Of a DNA stretch of 33,470 nucleotides, positions 1 through 8,496 are shown one piece after another. Position 1 is the stretch's first letter; every line of letters starts with the position of its first letter. A program made the translations under genes and the position numbers. Below the pieces are notes generated by a model, which did no database searches, had not been told where the DNA came from, and was given only the letters and a program-made list of their open reading frames with translations. This stretch comes from an uncultured Erysipelotrichaceae bacterium (GTDB taxonomy: Bacteria; Bacillota_I; Bacilli_A; RF39; UBA660), in the NCBI GenBank assembly GCA_902800945.1, contig CADCFX010000014.1, positions 1 through 33,470 on the forward strand. The letters are read 5' to 3'.

Positions 1-3000
1 CACAAGCATATGTATAATAAGAGAATTCAACTGATGGAGTAGTAATAGAAGTAATCTTAGGACATGATAAATGGCCATCACAATTACCAGAAGTATCCCA
101 ACTAATACATTTTCCTTCTACCTCTTCTTCACCAAATGATAAGTTGTCTAATAACCCAGCATCAGTATCAAGAATTGCACTATCACCAATGTTTCCAGCA
201 TTATCTGAATTAAATGCTGCAATCATTCTTTGTGAAACATTACATACATTTTTACTCCATTCATCTATATCAATTCTAGAAGTAACACATGTTCTCTTTC
301 CTAATGTATTAACAGTATCTCTACCTAATACAAAATATTGACCAGCAATAACAGCATTAGGCCCCAGTAAATTCTTAAGACTAGGTAAAGTAAAATCCCA
401 ATCCTCTTTACAAGATATAGTACATACTCCATTATCTTTCATTTCTGCAACTGCATAATCATTACCAGCAGCATCCTTCTTTTGTTTAGTTCTATATATC
501 CTTGTTGAAGTAGCTGCATCCTCATCATTATTAATAACACATGCGTAATTTTCGTCTCCTCCAACCCAAGATTTAGAAGCTTCATGAATCTTTAGTACTT
601 CCTTATTTGCATTTGGATCGTCTTCAATTTCTCTACTTTTGCTCTCGGTTTTACATACTGGAGAATAAGTAGACTGCGTACATCTATTACTACAATATGT
701 TTTATAAACATGAGCACTATTATCTAATACTTGCGCACAACATCCAGCACCTACAAATAATACAGGATTAAATATATTAGTATCACAATGGTCCTTATCA
801 GGACAATGCGCTTTATAATTATAAACATCTTTACTTAAATCACAAGCAGGTAAGAAAGAACCAATATCAGTAGTAGTATAATCTATAATCTTATTTCCAG
901 GATTCTCTCCAGCTGTATATTTAATTCTTACTGAAGGAGCAGCGGATATATCAAAATTATTATTCCATCCACAATTGGCCATATGACCTTCATCACATAC
1001 TACACTAGGATTACCATCGGTTGAAGCACTAGTACCATCTATTCTATGGAATATCTCCATTCTTTGGAAATTGGCACTAGCTTTTGGATTAGCTTGTCCA
1101 GTATTTAAAATATACTCTTCACCATCTATACCAACAGAAGTAGCAATTCTAAATTTAGCAGCCGTCTGTCTAGCTCCAACAGCATCATTAACATCATCCC
1201 TTGTACTATTAGATATTTGACCGACATTTCCACTTATAGTATATTCAAACCACATTGAGCCATCTTCATTATATAGAGTTTTATCTGCATAATCAGGATA
1301 TGGATTAGATTTAAAATCACCATATTTAACAGATAAGGCATTCATCTTTTCATCAAAATTCACAAGATGTTGTAAATCTCTACCAATTTTAAATTCAACA
1401 TTAACATGATATTTTTCACAAGTTTCACAAGTAGGTCTTACACTCATAAAATGTTTAGTGAAAACATCAGTAGGAATACCAGTAAACTTTCCTTGAATAG
1501 TCTTAACATAATTCCCATTTGTTCTAATATCAGTATTTTCGTTAGCAACATAAGCATTTACAGTTATTTTATCTTTTTTATCATCAATTTTATAAGCAGT
1601 TCTAATTAGTTTAAGTGCCATTTTTAATGCATTAGGACTTTCTAAATCAGCCTGAGAACAACTAGTATAGTTTTTCCCACAGAACATTTTCCCAACAACA
1701 TTGGCATCATTAAGATTTCCTTTGCTACTATTCTTAGCCCAATCACTGCCCCAATCACTCTTTTTAATATTAGCAACCATTTGACTATAAGCAGCATATT
1801 GATCTTGTAATGCAGAATTAGAATCATTAGCACCAGAACTAGAATAAATAGTTAGTAAACGATAAGCAAGAGTAGCAGCAGCCATATGTTCCTTATGACT
1901 TTTTGTAATATCACTCTTATTACCTAATGCAACAGTATTAATGGCACCTCTATAATGAGTATCATTATAAATAGCAATTGTTAATTTATCTAATATTGAG
2001 CCGTCCGCCTTAGTTGAGTGATCTAAAGTATAGTTAGTATTATCACCAGGATCAGAAGGTTCTTGTCTAGAAGGGTCTAAACAAACTGCTGCAATTTTGG
2101 TTGTTTTTCCATCACATTCAATTTCACCTGTATAAATATTATCATTAATAGGTTGAGTAATAGTCTGGCCATTTCTTTGGAATTTGAAAGCTTTGATAAC
2201 TGAAAACAAATTCTGTTTTTCTATAGCAGTTGTATAAAGAGGCTTAATTGCATAATTAGTACATTTCTTATCTGTTTCAACACCATTAGTTAAGAATCCA
2301 GTAACTCTATATAACTGACCAGAATAAGCAGTAAGAATTTCTCCCTCGCCACCTTCTTTACCATCAACAACAACTATAGTAGTTTTAACAGTTAATTTCT
2401 TTCCTTCCGGAGTAGTTCCTTCAACATTTACTATTACACCCTTAGTAACTTTACTAGCAGTAACAGTACAAGTCTTTTTATCAGGATTATAACTTGCATT
2501 AACAAAAGAATTATCTTCAGAAGTACAAGCAGAAATACTCTCCAGATAATTAGCTGGATTCAAGAAATCAGTAGATCCAACAATCATTTCTTTTTTCATA
2601 TCTACTGTTTCTTCAGTAACAACAACATCTTTAGTACTAAATTGTAATGAATATGAACCAGCAGGAGCTTCTTGACCTTGTTTATAACAAGTATTAGTAT
2701 CTCCCTCCCTAATCCAACATTGAAATTCATGTCTTGAATCGGTAAATTTAACACTAGGAAGAGCTGCAGTACCATTTGTAACTTCTTTTATATATTGTTT
2801 AGAGAACTTTTCCATTTGGGTATATCCAGAGCCATCAACAAGTTGCCCACTGGATCCATCTAAAGAAACAGTAATCGTATCTTTCTTTTCAAAACAAGTA
2901 AATATACTTCTATTATACTGATCGTTTTGTTCAATATCGTCGTAGTTAATAGAACCCCTCATAGCTCTATTAACACATACATCACTTGGCAAATTAACAT

Positions 3001-3928
3001 TACCATCTTTAGTACGATCATGAACAAACCAGCCTTTAAATTCGTATTTTAAAGCTTCATTTCCACCATAGGTACATTCAGGAACTGAAAAAGCAGAACC
3101 AGTATACGCATACACCCATTTATTATCCTTATTAGGTATTTCATCATCCTGCGCAAGCTCAGCTACATCTGTAAGCTTCTTCCACTCAGGTCCAAAATTA
3201 CAAGTATGTCCACCAATATCAGCAATAATAATTGCACTATTTCTAATTTCTACATGAGCTCTAATCGTAGCTGTTTCATTAGTAGACTTTTTCAAATATG
3301 TAACTGTTGCATTAGCATTCTTAACAGAATCTAGCACAAGATTATCAACAAGTTGTATTACCACCCCACTACCGGTTGTACTATTAGTACATGTTATAAG
3401 AGATTTAGAATCATCATCAACAGCACATCCCTTAAACTCGAAATCATCTCCAGTATATGCAAATGGCGTACCTGTACCGGTTATTCTTTTAGATTTGTTT
3501 GAAATAGTATTTAAACTAAAAGAATAATCATGATCGGCAATAACTTTATTAAAATGAAGTTTAATCGTTAAAGCACCAGGACCAGCATTACCTTCCTTAG
3601 TCATATAATAAGGAGCATAATCATATGTACAATTAATAGTAAGATCAGTTCCTTCTGTTTGACCTTTAGTCTTTAACATATATTCTCCACCAGATATAAT
3701 CATTGTAATGCCTGAAGCGCTAGGATAAACCGCTTGTTCAGAAGTCGAGTTTATACGGTTTCCATTACACACAAGTCCTTGAATACTTCCACTAATAAGT
3801 CTAGCTCCCCCATCAGCCATTATTGAAATACTAGTCTCAATAGAAGTTGCATTGTCTGCATTAACAATCCCCACAATAGAGAAAGACAATAATATTATAA
3901 ATAGTAAATTATAAATTTTCTTCTTCAT
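1..3928 (-). CDS. Giant secreted Cys-rich surface protein, C-terminus off the left edge (at least 1309 residues)
   Basis: The frame is open from an ATG at 3928 to base 2, with no stop inside the window. The start follows AAAGGAG at a normal distance and lies 2 bases after the stop of the upstream gene. Residues 1-24 form a Sec signal peptide (MKKKIYNLLF, hydrophobic core, VNA cut). The exported part is Ser/Thr/Asn-rich beta-type sequence with many Cys, including CC at 1063-1064 and nearby C-x3-C spacings. Segments such as EFKGWFVHD and EFQCWIREG resemble InlB/Listeria-Bacteroides repeats. A CLDP motif (C616) recalls the Cys side of thioester adhesin domains, but I do not find the partner Gln. 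No enzyme motif was recognised. Role is inferred to be a surface adhesin or cell-envelope structural protein; the missing C-terminus would show how it is anchored. Confidence 0.85.
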   Translation of the reverse strand, partial: MKKKIYNLLFIILLSFSIVGIVNADNATSIETSISIMADGGARLISGSIQGLVCNGNRINSTSEQAVYPSASGITMIISGGEYMLKTKGQTEGTDLTINCTYDYAPYYMTKEGNAGPGALTIKLHFNKVIADHDYSFSLNTISNKSKRITGTGTPFAYTGDDFEFKGCAVDDDSKSLITCTNSTTGSGVVIQLVDNLVLDSVKNANATVTYLKKSTNETATIRAHVEIRNSAIIIADIGGHTCNFGPEWKKLTDVAELAQDDEIPNKDNKWVYAYTGSAFSVPECTYGGNEALKYEFKGWFVHDRTKDGNVNLPSDVCVNRAMRGSINYDDIEQNDQYNRSIFTCFEKKDTITVSLDGSSGQLVDGSGYTQMEKFSKQYIKEVTNGTAALPSVKFTDSRHEFQCWIREGDTNTCYKQGQEAPAGSYSLQFSTKDVVVTEETVDMKKEMIVGSTDFLNPANYLESISACTSEDNSFVNASYNPDKKTCTVTASKVTKGVIVNVEGTTPEGKKLTVKTTIVVVDGKEGGEGEILTAYSGQLYRVTGFLTNGVETDKKCTNYAIKPLYTTAIEKQNLFSVIKAFKFQRNGQTITQPINDNIYTGEIECDGKTTKIAAVCLDPSRQEPSDPGDNTNYTLDHSTKADGSILDKLTIAIYNDTHYRGAINTVALGNKSDITKSHKEHMAAATLAYRLLTIYSSSGANDSNSALQDQYAAYSQMVANIKKSDWGSDWAKNSSKGNLNDANVVGKMFCGKNYTSCSQADLESPNALKMALKLIRTAYKIDDKKDKITVNAYVANENTDIRTNGNYVKTIQGKFTGIPTDVFTKHFMSVRPTCETCEKYHVNVEFKIGRDLQHLVNFDEKMNALSVKYGDFKSNPYPDYADKTLYNEDGSMWFEYTISGNVGQISNSTRDDVNDAVGARQTAAKFRIATSVGIDGEEYILNTGQANPKASANFQRMEIFHRIDGTSASTDGNPSVVCDEGHMANCGWNNNFDISAAPSVRIKYTAGENPGNKIIDYTTTDIGSFLPACDLSKDVYNYKAHCPDKDHCDTNIFNPVLFVGAGCCAQVLDNSAHVYKTYCSNRCTQSTYSPVCKTESKSREIEDDPNANKEVLKIHEASKSWVGGDENYACVINNDEDAATSTRIYRTKQKKDAAGNDYAVAEMKDNGVCTISCKEDWDFTLPSLKNLLGPNAVIAGQYFVLGRDTVNTLGKRTCVTSRIDIDEWSKNVCNVSQRMIAAFNSDNAGNIGDSAILDTDAGLLDNLSFGEEEVEGKCISWDTSGNCDGHLSCPKITSITTPSVEFSYYTYAC

Positions 3929-3930
3929 AA

Positions 3931-4947
3931 TTAATCTTCTCTCCTTTTCTTTATTAAGAAATATGTAACCACACAACCTACAACTAAAACTATTGCTAAC
4001 ACAACCCATTTATTATCAGATACTTTCTTAATAGCTTTAGTTATTCCACCTTTACTAGCCACAGTGCCATCTTCTTTTTCTTTAATTCCTTGCTTTGCTA
4101 ACTTTTCTTTATATTCTTGTATTTCTTTTACATAATCTCCAGTTTCAAAATCATAACTAACAAACTCTTGGCATTTATAGAAACCAGGCACTTCTCTACA
4201 AGCTTCTCTATTAGATAAATGATTATATCTAGGAGTTGATAATTTAATATTTCTAATGCTTCCATTTTCACAAGATCCTGTTCTAGAATAAATAGCAAAA
4301 GAATAATTCTTTATAGTACCTACATTATCATCTCTTAAAACAACATAACCATCAGCAGTATTATTACTTACATCTAAAGTATAAGAAGTCCCACCTTCTG
4401 GCTGTACAATTACTCTTATATCTTTTGTAATATTGTATACTTTTATATCTAAAGCATATATCAATACAGAATAATTAGTGGAATTTGGATCATCATAACC
4501 ATCCGCTTTTAATACAACCGGTTCATATTTAACATCAACAGCGGCTGCAGCTTTCTGTAACCTAACCAACTCATTAACTCCACAATAATTCTGTGCAGCA
4601 TCATTACAGTTTTCTAATTCCTCACCTGAGAAATTCTGTGAACAACACTTCATCCTTTGTAGGGTACCACTGCCATTCATACACACATCGTATAAAGACT
4701 TCTTACATTCGTACCTTCCACTAGCAGAAGTATCTTGATTACAGCAATTAATCCTTTCATCTTTGTTTGTATACTTTTTACAAGCAGAAGAATAATCAGG
4801 CGTATCATCAGCCTTTTCCCCATTCTTGTCAGGTTCAAAAATCGAAAAGTCATATCTTCCCGGATCGTCTTCCTCTGCACTTACAGTTCCCAAAAAAAGA
4901 ACCAAACTACATAATAAAAACAATAAATTTAAGAACTTATTCTTCAT
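3931..4947 (-). CDS. Membrane-anchored extracellular protein with tandem CC repeats
   Basis: 338 residues. Signal peptide 1-24 (cut after TVSA), extracellular part 25-312, membrane helix about 313-332, short basic tail KKRRED. Residues 56-122 hold an exact tandem cysteine pattern, C-x11-CC-x11-C-x7-C-x11-CC-x11-C-x7-C (C56, C68/69, C81, C89, C101/102, C114, C122), a 33-residue period. A beta-rich part with four more Cys (226, 250, 259 and neighbours) follows. The even spacing suggests disulfide-stabilised modules. The gene is first in a unit with the giant protein (2-base gap), so the two are probably made together and may be partners. No family recognised. Start ATG is preceded by AAGG; promoter at 4977-5005. 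Confidence 0.85.
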   Translation of the reverse strand: MKNKFLNLLFLLCSLVLFLGTVSAEEDDPGRYDFSIFEPDKNGEKADDTPDYSSACKKYTNKDERINCCNQDTSASGRYECKKSLYDVCMNGSGTLQRMKCCSQNFSGEELENCNDAAQNYCGVNELVRLQKAAAAVDVKYEPVVLKADGYDDPNSTNYSVLIYALDIKVYNITKDIRVIVQPEGGTSYTLDVSNNTADGYVVLRDDNVGTIKNYSFAIYSRTGSCENGSIRNIKLSTPRYNHLSNREACREVPGFYKCQEFVSYDFETGDYVKEIQEYKEKLAKQGIKEKEDGTVASKGGITKAIKKVSDNKWVVLAIVLVVGCVVTYFLIKKRRED

Positions 4948-4976
4948 ATTAACACCAACCTTATTTTCTACTTATA

Positions 4977-5005
4977 ATTTTACCATCAGTTAATCAAAAT
5001 AACAA
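4977..5005 (-). promoter_or_regulatory. Promoter of the Cys-rich surface protein unit
   Basis: -35 TTGTTA (5000-5005), 17-base spacer, -10 TAAAAT (4977-4982) with an extended TG one base upstream. It lies back to back with the promoter at 5013-5041; the two -35 boxes are only 7 bases apart, so both units could respond to one regulator. Confidence 0.6.
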
Positions 5006-5012
5006 CAATAAA

Positions 5013-5041
5013 TTGCACTAAAAAATAGATTATGATATATT
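5013..5041 (+). promoter_or_regulatory. Promoter of the thioredoxin-like gene cluster
   Basis: -35 TTGCAC (5013-5018), 17-base spacer, -10 TATATT (5036-5041) preceded by TGA as an extended -10. An AGGTGAT-type ribosome binding site (GGTGAT at 5048-5053) follows just before the ATG at 5059. Confidence 0.55.
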
Positions 5042-5058
5042 ATTTATGGTGATTTTAT

Positions 5059-5526
5059 ATGGAAAAAAATAGAAAAAATAACAAAATAGCAATAATAATA
5101 ATTTCAATAATAAGCATCCTCTCAATCGGCGGATTAATATATGCTTCTATAGTACTAAACAAGAAAGAACAAGATCTAAGTAAGTATCTTGTAGAACTAT
5201 CATACAAAGAACTAAAGAATAAAATCGATAAAAAAGACTCATTCATTTTGGTTATAACCAGAACGGATTGTTCTCATTGTGCAGTATTTAAACCAAAATT
5301 AAAAGAAGTTCTTAGTCAAAACAATATTATTGCTTACGAAATAGCTACAGACAAACTATCAACTAATGAAAAAGCTGAATTTAATGATATTGCCAACATA
5401 TCTGGTACACCAACAACAATCTTTATTGTAGACGGTGAAGAAGCAACAACTACAAACAGATTAATTGGCGATGTAACAACAGAAAAAATAATAAACAAAC
5501 TAAAATCTCAAGGATATATAAAATAA
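5059..5526 (+). CDS. Membrane-anchored thioredoxin-fold protein (CSHC)
   Basis: 155 residues. One N-terminal helix (about 10-33) with a basic start puts the C-terminal domain outside the cell. The domain has the thioredoxin active-site motif C71-S-H-C74 after a beta strand, and a GTPT segment supplying the cis-proline (P118), then a closing helix. The His between the cysteines is typical of more oxidising members (DsbA has CPHC), but redox direction cannot be read from sequence. Such proteins make or reduce disulfides in exported proteins, or act in bacteriocin/stress functions. It is divergent from two Cys-rich exported proteins, which fit as substrates by inference. First gene of a plus-strand cluster; the next start is 14 bases after its stop. 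Confidence 0.85.
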   Translation: MEKNRKNNKIAIIIISIISILSIGGLIYASIVLNKKEQDLSKYLVELSYKELKNKIDKKDSFILVITRTDCSHCAVFKPKLKEVLSQNNIIAYEIATDKLSTNEKAEFNDIANISGTPTTIFIVDGEEATTTNRLIGDVTTEKIINKLKSQGYIK

Positions 5527-5539
5527 GGAATTGATAAAT

Positions 5540-6241
5540 ATGAAAGATAAAAAATTTTCATTTAAGGGTTTTGGAATAGGATTATTAACAATAATATTCT
5601 ATTTTCTTTTTTCTAATTTTTTAATGACTCTGCTCATTAAAAAATATCCTGGAAATAATAAAACCTTTTCCGTTTATTACTTAATTGTAAGTATTGCTAC
5701 ACTACTAGTAGTTTTCTCAGTTTATAGAATACAAATCATTAAATACTATAATGATTTTAAGAAACACTATAAAGAATATATTAAAACTGCATTCGGTTAT
5801 TGGATAAAAGGCTTTTTTATAATGATAGTAAGCAACTATATCCTAACTATAATCTTAAAAATAGGCCAAAGCACCAACGAACTAGAAAACATTGCTTTAC
5901 TAAAAAATAGCATAATAGCTCATTCTATTAATATATTGTTAGTTGCACCCTTTTTAGAAGAGATAGTATTTCGTTTATCATTCAATAAAATGAGCCAAAA
6001 CAAACATATTTTTAGTTTTATTACAGGTATTATATTTGGTTTTATACATATAATTACTTCACTAAGTCTTAAAAACCCATTAAATATTCTCATACTTATA
6101 CCTTACTCAGCTATGGGAGTTGCTTTAGGCTATGCTTATAAAGAAACCGATAACATCTTCTCCTCCTTGTTTATGCATATACTTCATAATTCCATAAGCT
6201 TATTTATTATAATAATAAGTATTATAGGAGGCCTTATATAA
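5540..6241 (+). CDS. CPBP-family intramembrane metalloprotease
   Basis: 233 residues, about seven to eight membrane helices. The CPBP (CAAX protease and bacteriocin-processing, Abi) signature is complete: E140-E141-x3-R145, FGFIH with H170, and HILHN with H213, H216 and N217. These residues hold the metal or catalytic water in the family. Bacterial members cleave within membranes or confer bacteriocin self-immunity; the substrate here is unknown. An upstream TTG at 5531 sits one base from the AAGGA site, too close, while the ATG at 5540 has 10 bases of spacing and is chosen. The stop overlaps the next ATG by one base (TAATG), so it is translationally coupled to the metallophosphoesterase gene. 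Confidence 0.85.
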   Translation: MKDKKFSFKGFGIGLLTIIFYFLFSNFLMTLLIKKYPGNNKTFSVYYLIVSIATLLVVFSVYRIQIIKYYNDFKKHYKEYIKTAFGYWIKGFFIMIVSNYILTIILKIGQSTNELENIALLKNSIIAHSINILLVAPFLEEIVFRLSFNKMSQNKHIFSFITGIIFGFIHIITSLSLKNPLNILILIPYSAMGVALGYAYKETDNIFSSLFMHILHNSISLFIIIISIIGGLI

Positions 6242-7203
6242 TGCGTGAAGAACGAAGAAGAGAACAAGCTAAACGCTTAAACCTATTAAAAGGTATAGAA
6301 GAAGAAAACGAAGAAATAGATGAAAAAGATGAAAAAGAAGAATTAGAAGAGAAAGAAGAAAAAAAATCTCATAAATTCTTAATAATAACTATATTAATAA
6401 TCTTACTATTAGCTGCTTATTCTACCTATATTGAGCCCAAATATTTATTTAAAGTTAACGAGTATATGGTTAATACCAAAAAAATTGACAAAAATATGCA
6501 CGGCTTAAAAATAGTTGTTTTTTCAGATATTCACTATGGCATAACCACAGGTGAAAAAGAACTAAAAAATTATGTCGAAAAGATTAATGCTTTAAAACCC
6601 GATATCATCTTCTTTACCGGCGATTTATTCGACAAAAATATCAACGTCCAAGAAAATAGCATAAATATCATAAAAGAAGAATTAAAAAAATTAGATGCTT
6701 CACTATATAAATATGCAATTTTTGGAGACCAAGACTACTCTAACAAAGAACAATATCTAGATGTCTTAAACGCCAGTAATTTTATTCTAATTGATAATGA
6801 ATCAAAATTATTATACAACGAAAGCAACACACCAATAGTTATAACAGGAATTAATAAATATGATAAAAAAGATAACTCTTTCATAACTAATCCAATAGAA
6901 GAAATAGATACTTCTAACTATCTTCGAATAATTCTTGACCATGAACCAGATAATATAGATAGTTATATTAATACCCATCCAGATTTAATATTCAATGCTC
7001 ATTCATTAGGTGGGCTAATAAAAATACCTAAAATCGGAGGAATAATAAATAATAAAGGATCCAAAAAACATAATAAAACATACGAAAAAATTAATAATAC
7101 TTTAGTATATAACTCTTCTGGTCTAGGAACATCTAATATTAGAATTCGTCTTAATAATCCCCCATCAATCAACCTATTTCGACTATATCTAGACAAAAAA
7201 TAA
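6241..7203 (+). CDS. Membrane-tethered metallophosphoesterase with altered active site
   Basis: 320 residues. A very charged cytoplasmic start (residues 1-43, Glu/Lys/Arg, probably coiled) is followed by one helix (45-66) and an exported calcineurin-like phosphoesterase domain (about 88-310), the YkuE-type arrangement. SDIH (D96, H98), TGD (D128) and DHEP (H234) are present. The block that should read GNHD is GDQD (162-165), and the usual GHTHGGQ is NAHSLGG (252-258), so the catalytic His and one metal His are missing. The fold is clear, but activity may be lost or changed. Family members hydrolyse phosphomonoesters or diesters, often of lipids. The ATG overlaps the CPBP stop by one base. Confidence 0.85.
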   Translation: MREERRREQAKRLNLLKGIEEENEEIDEKDEKEELEEKEEKKSHKFLIITILIILLLAAYSTYIEPKYLFKVNEYMVNTKKIDKNMHGLKIVVFSDIHYGITTGEKELKNYVEKINALKPDIIFFTGDLFDKNINVQENSINIIKEELKKLDASLYKYAIFGDQDYSNKEQYLDVLNASNFILIDNESKLLYNESNTPIVITGINKYDKKDNSFITNPIEEIDTSNYLRIILDHEPDNIDSYINTHPDLIFNAHSLGGLIKIPKIGGIINNKGSKKHNKTYEKINNTLVYNSSGLGTSNIRIRLNNPPSINLFRLYLDKK

Positions 7204-7218
7204 AATATATAGTACAAT
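7190..7218 (+). promoter_or_regulatory. Possible internal promoter of the EIIB-like gene
   Basis: TAGACA (7190-7195), 17 bases, TACAAT (7213-7218). The -35 lies within the end of the preceding gene. An AGGTGAT ribosome binding site follows at about 7225. It would allow separate expression of the EIIB-like gene. Confidence 0.4.
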
Positions 7219-7235
7219 GTACATCAGGTGATTTT

Positions 7236-7553
7236 ATGGAATGGTATCATTATTTAATAATACTAGCTGTATTAGTATTAATATCATTAATAGTAATAAA
7301 GATTAATAGAAAAGACTTTAGTTCAGACATTAATAAATTATTAAAATATCTAGGCGGAAAAGAAAACATTATTAATGCTGAATGCAACATGTCTCGATTT
7401 AAAGTAATAATCAAAGACATGACCAAAGTAGACAAAGACAGCATTCAAAAACTAGGAGCAAAAGGTATCGTAGAAATAGACAATCAATTAAAAATAATAT
7501 TTGATAAAGATGCTAAACAATTAAAAGAATGCATTAAAGGCATAATAAAATAA
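7236..7553 (+). CDS. Membrane-tethered PTS EIIB-like domain protein
   Basis: 105 residues: one N-terminal helix (about 5-22), then a short domain matching the glucose-type PTS EIIB fold. Visible marks are LLKYLGGKENI at 35-45, the phosphorylation-site segment AECNMSRFKV with C50 (family: C-x-T/S-R-L/F), KVDKDSIQKLGAKGI and a final QLKIIFDKDAKQL strand-helix. No EIIA or EIIC gene is nearby, so this is not a complete sugar transporter. With its single helix the domain is expected in the cytoplasm or just outside it depending on topology; the short neutral N-terminus and basic KINRK after the helix favour the cytoplasm. Possible roles are a phosphate relay, a sugar sensor or a diverged subunit. 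Ends at a bidirectional terminator. Confidence 0.75.
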   Translation: MEWYHYLIILAVLVLISLIVIKINRKDFSSDINKLLKYLGGKENIINAECNMSRFKVIIKDMTKVDKDSIQKLGAKGIVEIDNQLKIIFDKDAKQLKECIKGIIK

Positions 7554-7577
7554 GGACTTTAGAGTCCTTATTTTTTT
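7552..7577. terminator. Bidirectional terminator between convergent genes
   Basis: Seven-base stem AAGGACT/AGTCCTT (7552-7558, 7563-7569) with loop TTAG and seven T after ATT on the plus strand; the minus strand reads ATTTTATTAT after the stem. Both flanking stop codons lie in the hairpin. Confidence 0.85.
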
Positions 7578-8440
7578 GTTAATTTTTTTAAAATCAAGCC
7601 TCCTGGTTGTGAAGAAGCTGACATTGAATATTTTTCAGTTATTCTCTTTAAATCATCAGCTAAAAAAGCTCCTGGCTGATCATCACTAAGATTATTAACA
7701 ACTTTACGAAAGAAGATTTCATCTTCAATACCAAGGTTTAAAAGTATAATACGTATAAACATAGCCAAAGAATAAAATGATATCAATTCAGGCCTTTTTC
7801 TTACATTTATATCTAGATTAAAAACCCACCTAAACAACAATAGAGTTAAACTCAATTTATCTAATTCAGTAGTATACGATCCCAACCCATTAGAAAACTT
7901 AGTAAGAACATCATACATACGATAATCACCAAGATTATCTGCAAAAGATAAAGATATATCATTTTTCCCTATTTGCATACCATCATAATCTAATAACTTA
8001 ATATCATCATCATTTGTTATTATTACATCTTGAAAAGTACATAAATCAGGAATAACAATACCAGCTTTATTCGCACTAGCTACAATCTCTTCAAGTTTAC
8101 AATATAAATCACAATACCTTGAAAGATTTGTAGCTCTGCTTAAATCAGGACTATGTGCATCTTCTATTAAATTATATCCATATACTGGTTCAGCAGTATA
8201 TCCAGTACATATATCCCGCTCATATACAGCTTTTAATGGTGTTGCAATCCCCTTAACATCTTTCGCTCCAGTATATAATATCTTATCTTCATAAGAAATT
8301 CCATTCTGTAGACAATAAACAATAAGAGGCCCTTTGATTCTTTTTACAACATTACCATCATCTAACCTCTCAACAATTGAAAAAGAAGACTCACTTATGG
8401 ATTTAACTACTCTTAATTCGCTATAATTCACTCTATCCAT
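7568..8440 (-). CDS. Protein-kinase-like protein, degenerate catalytic loop
   Basis: 290 residues from the ATG at 8440; an in-frame GTG at 8449 belongs to the GGGGTGAT ribosome binding site and is not used as start. The protein looks like a small kinase fold. VVKRIKG (K33) matches the ATP-binding lysine strand. IPDLCTFQDVI (D132) stands at the catalytic-loop position with the usual Asn replaced. LLDYDGMQIG (D151) matches the DFG metal site in the DYDGM form seen in YegI-type kinases. The helical C-terminal lobe (about 170-260) has no recognisable partner domain. It could be an active atypical kinase or a pseudokinase. It is a single-gene unit between two terminators with its own strong promoter (8468-8496). 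Target unknown. Confidence 0.6.
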   Translation of the reverse strand: MDRVNYSELRVVKSISESSFSIVERLDDGNVVKRIKGPLIVYCLQNGISYEDKILYTGAKDVKGIATPLKAVYERDICTGYTAEPVYGYNLIEDAHSPDLSRATNLSRYCDLYCKLEEIVASANKAGIVIPDLCTFQDVIITNDDDIKLLDYDGMQIGKNDISLSFADNLGDYRMYDVLTKFSNGLGSYTTELDKLSLTLLLFRWVFNLDINVRKRPELISFYSLAMFIRIILLNLGIEDEIFFRKVVNNLSDDQPGAFLADDLKRITEKYSMSASSQPGGLILKKLTKK

Positions 8441-8467
8441 AATAATCACCCCAATTAATGATAGAAT

Positions 8468-8496
8468 ATTTTAAAAAAAATAGCATAAATTGTCAA
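8468..8496 (-). promoter_or_regulatory. Promoter of the kinase-like gene, inside the tyrS terminator
   Basis: Perfect -35 TTGACA (8491-8496), 17-base spacer, -10 TAAAAT (8468-8473). The -35 box occupies the loop of the tyrS terminator hairpin and the spacer covers its distal arm and T-tract. Confidence 0.7.

Noticed and set aside
1406-1833. Short ORFs inside the giant surface protein gene
   Set aside because: They lie in other frames of a continuous coding frame with a signal peptide and ribosome binding site; they are shadows.
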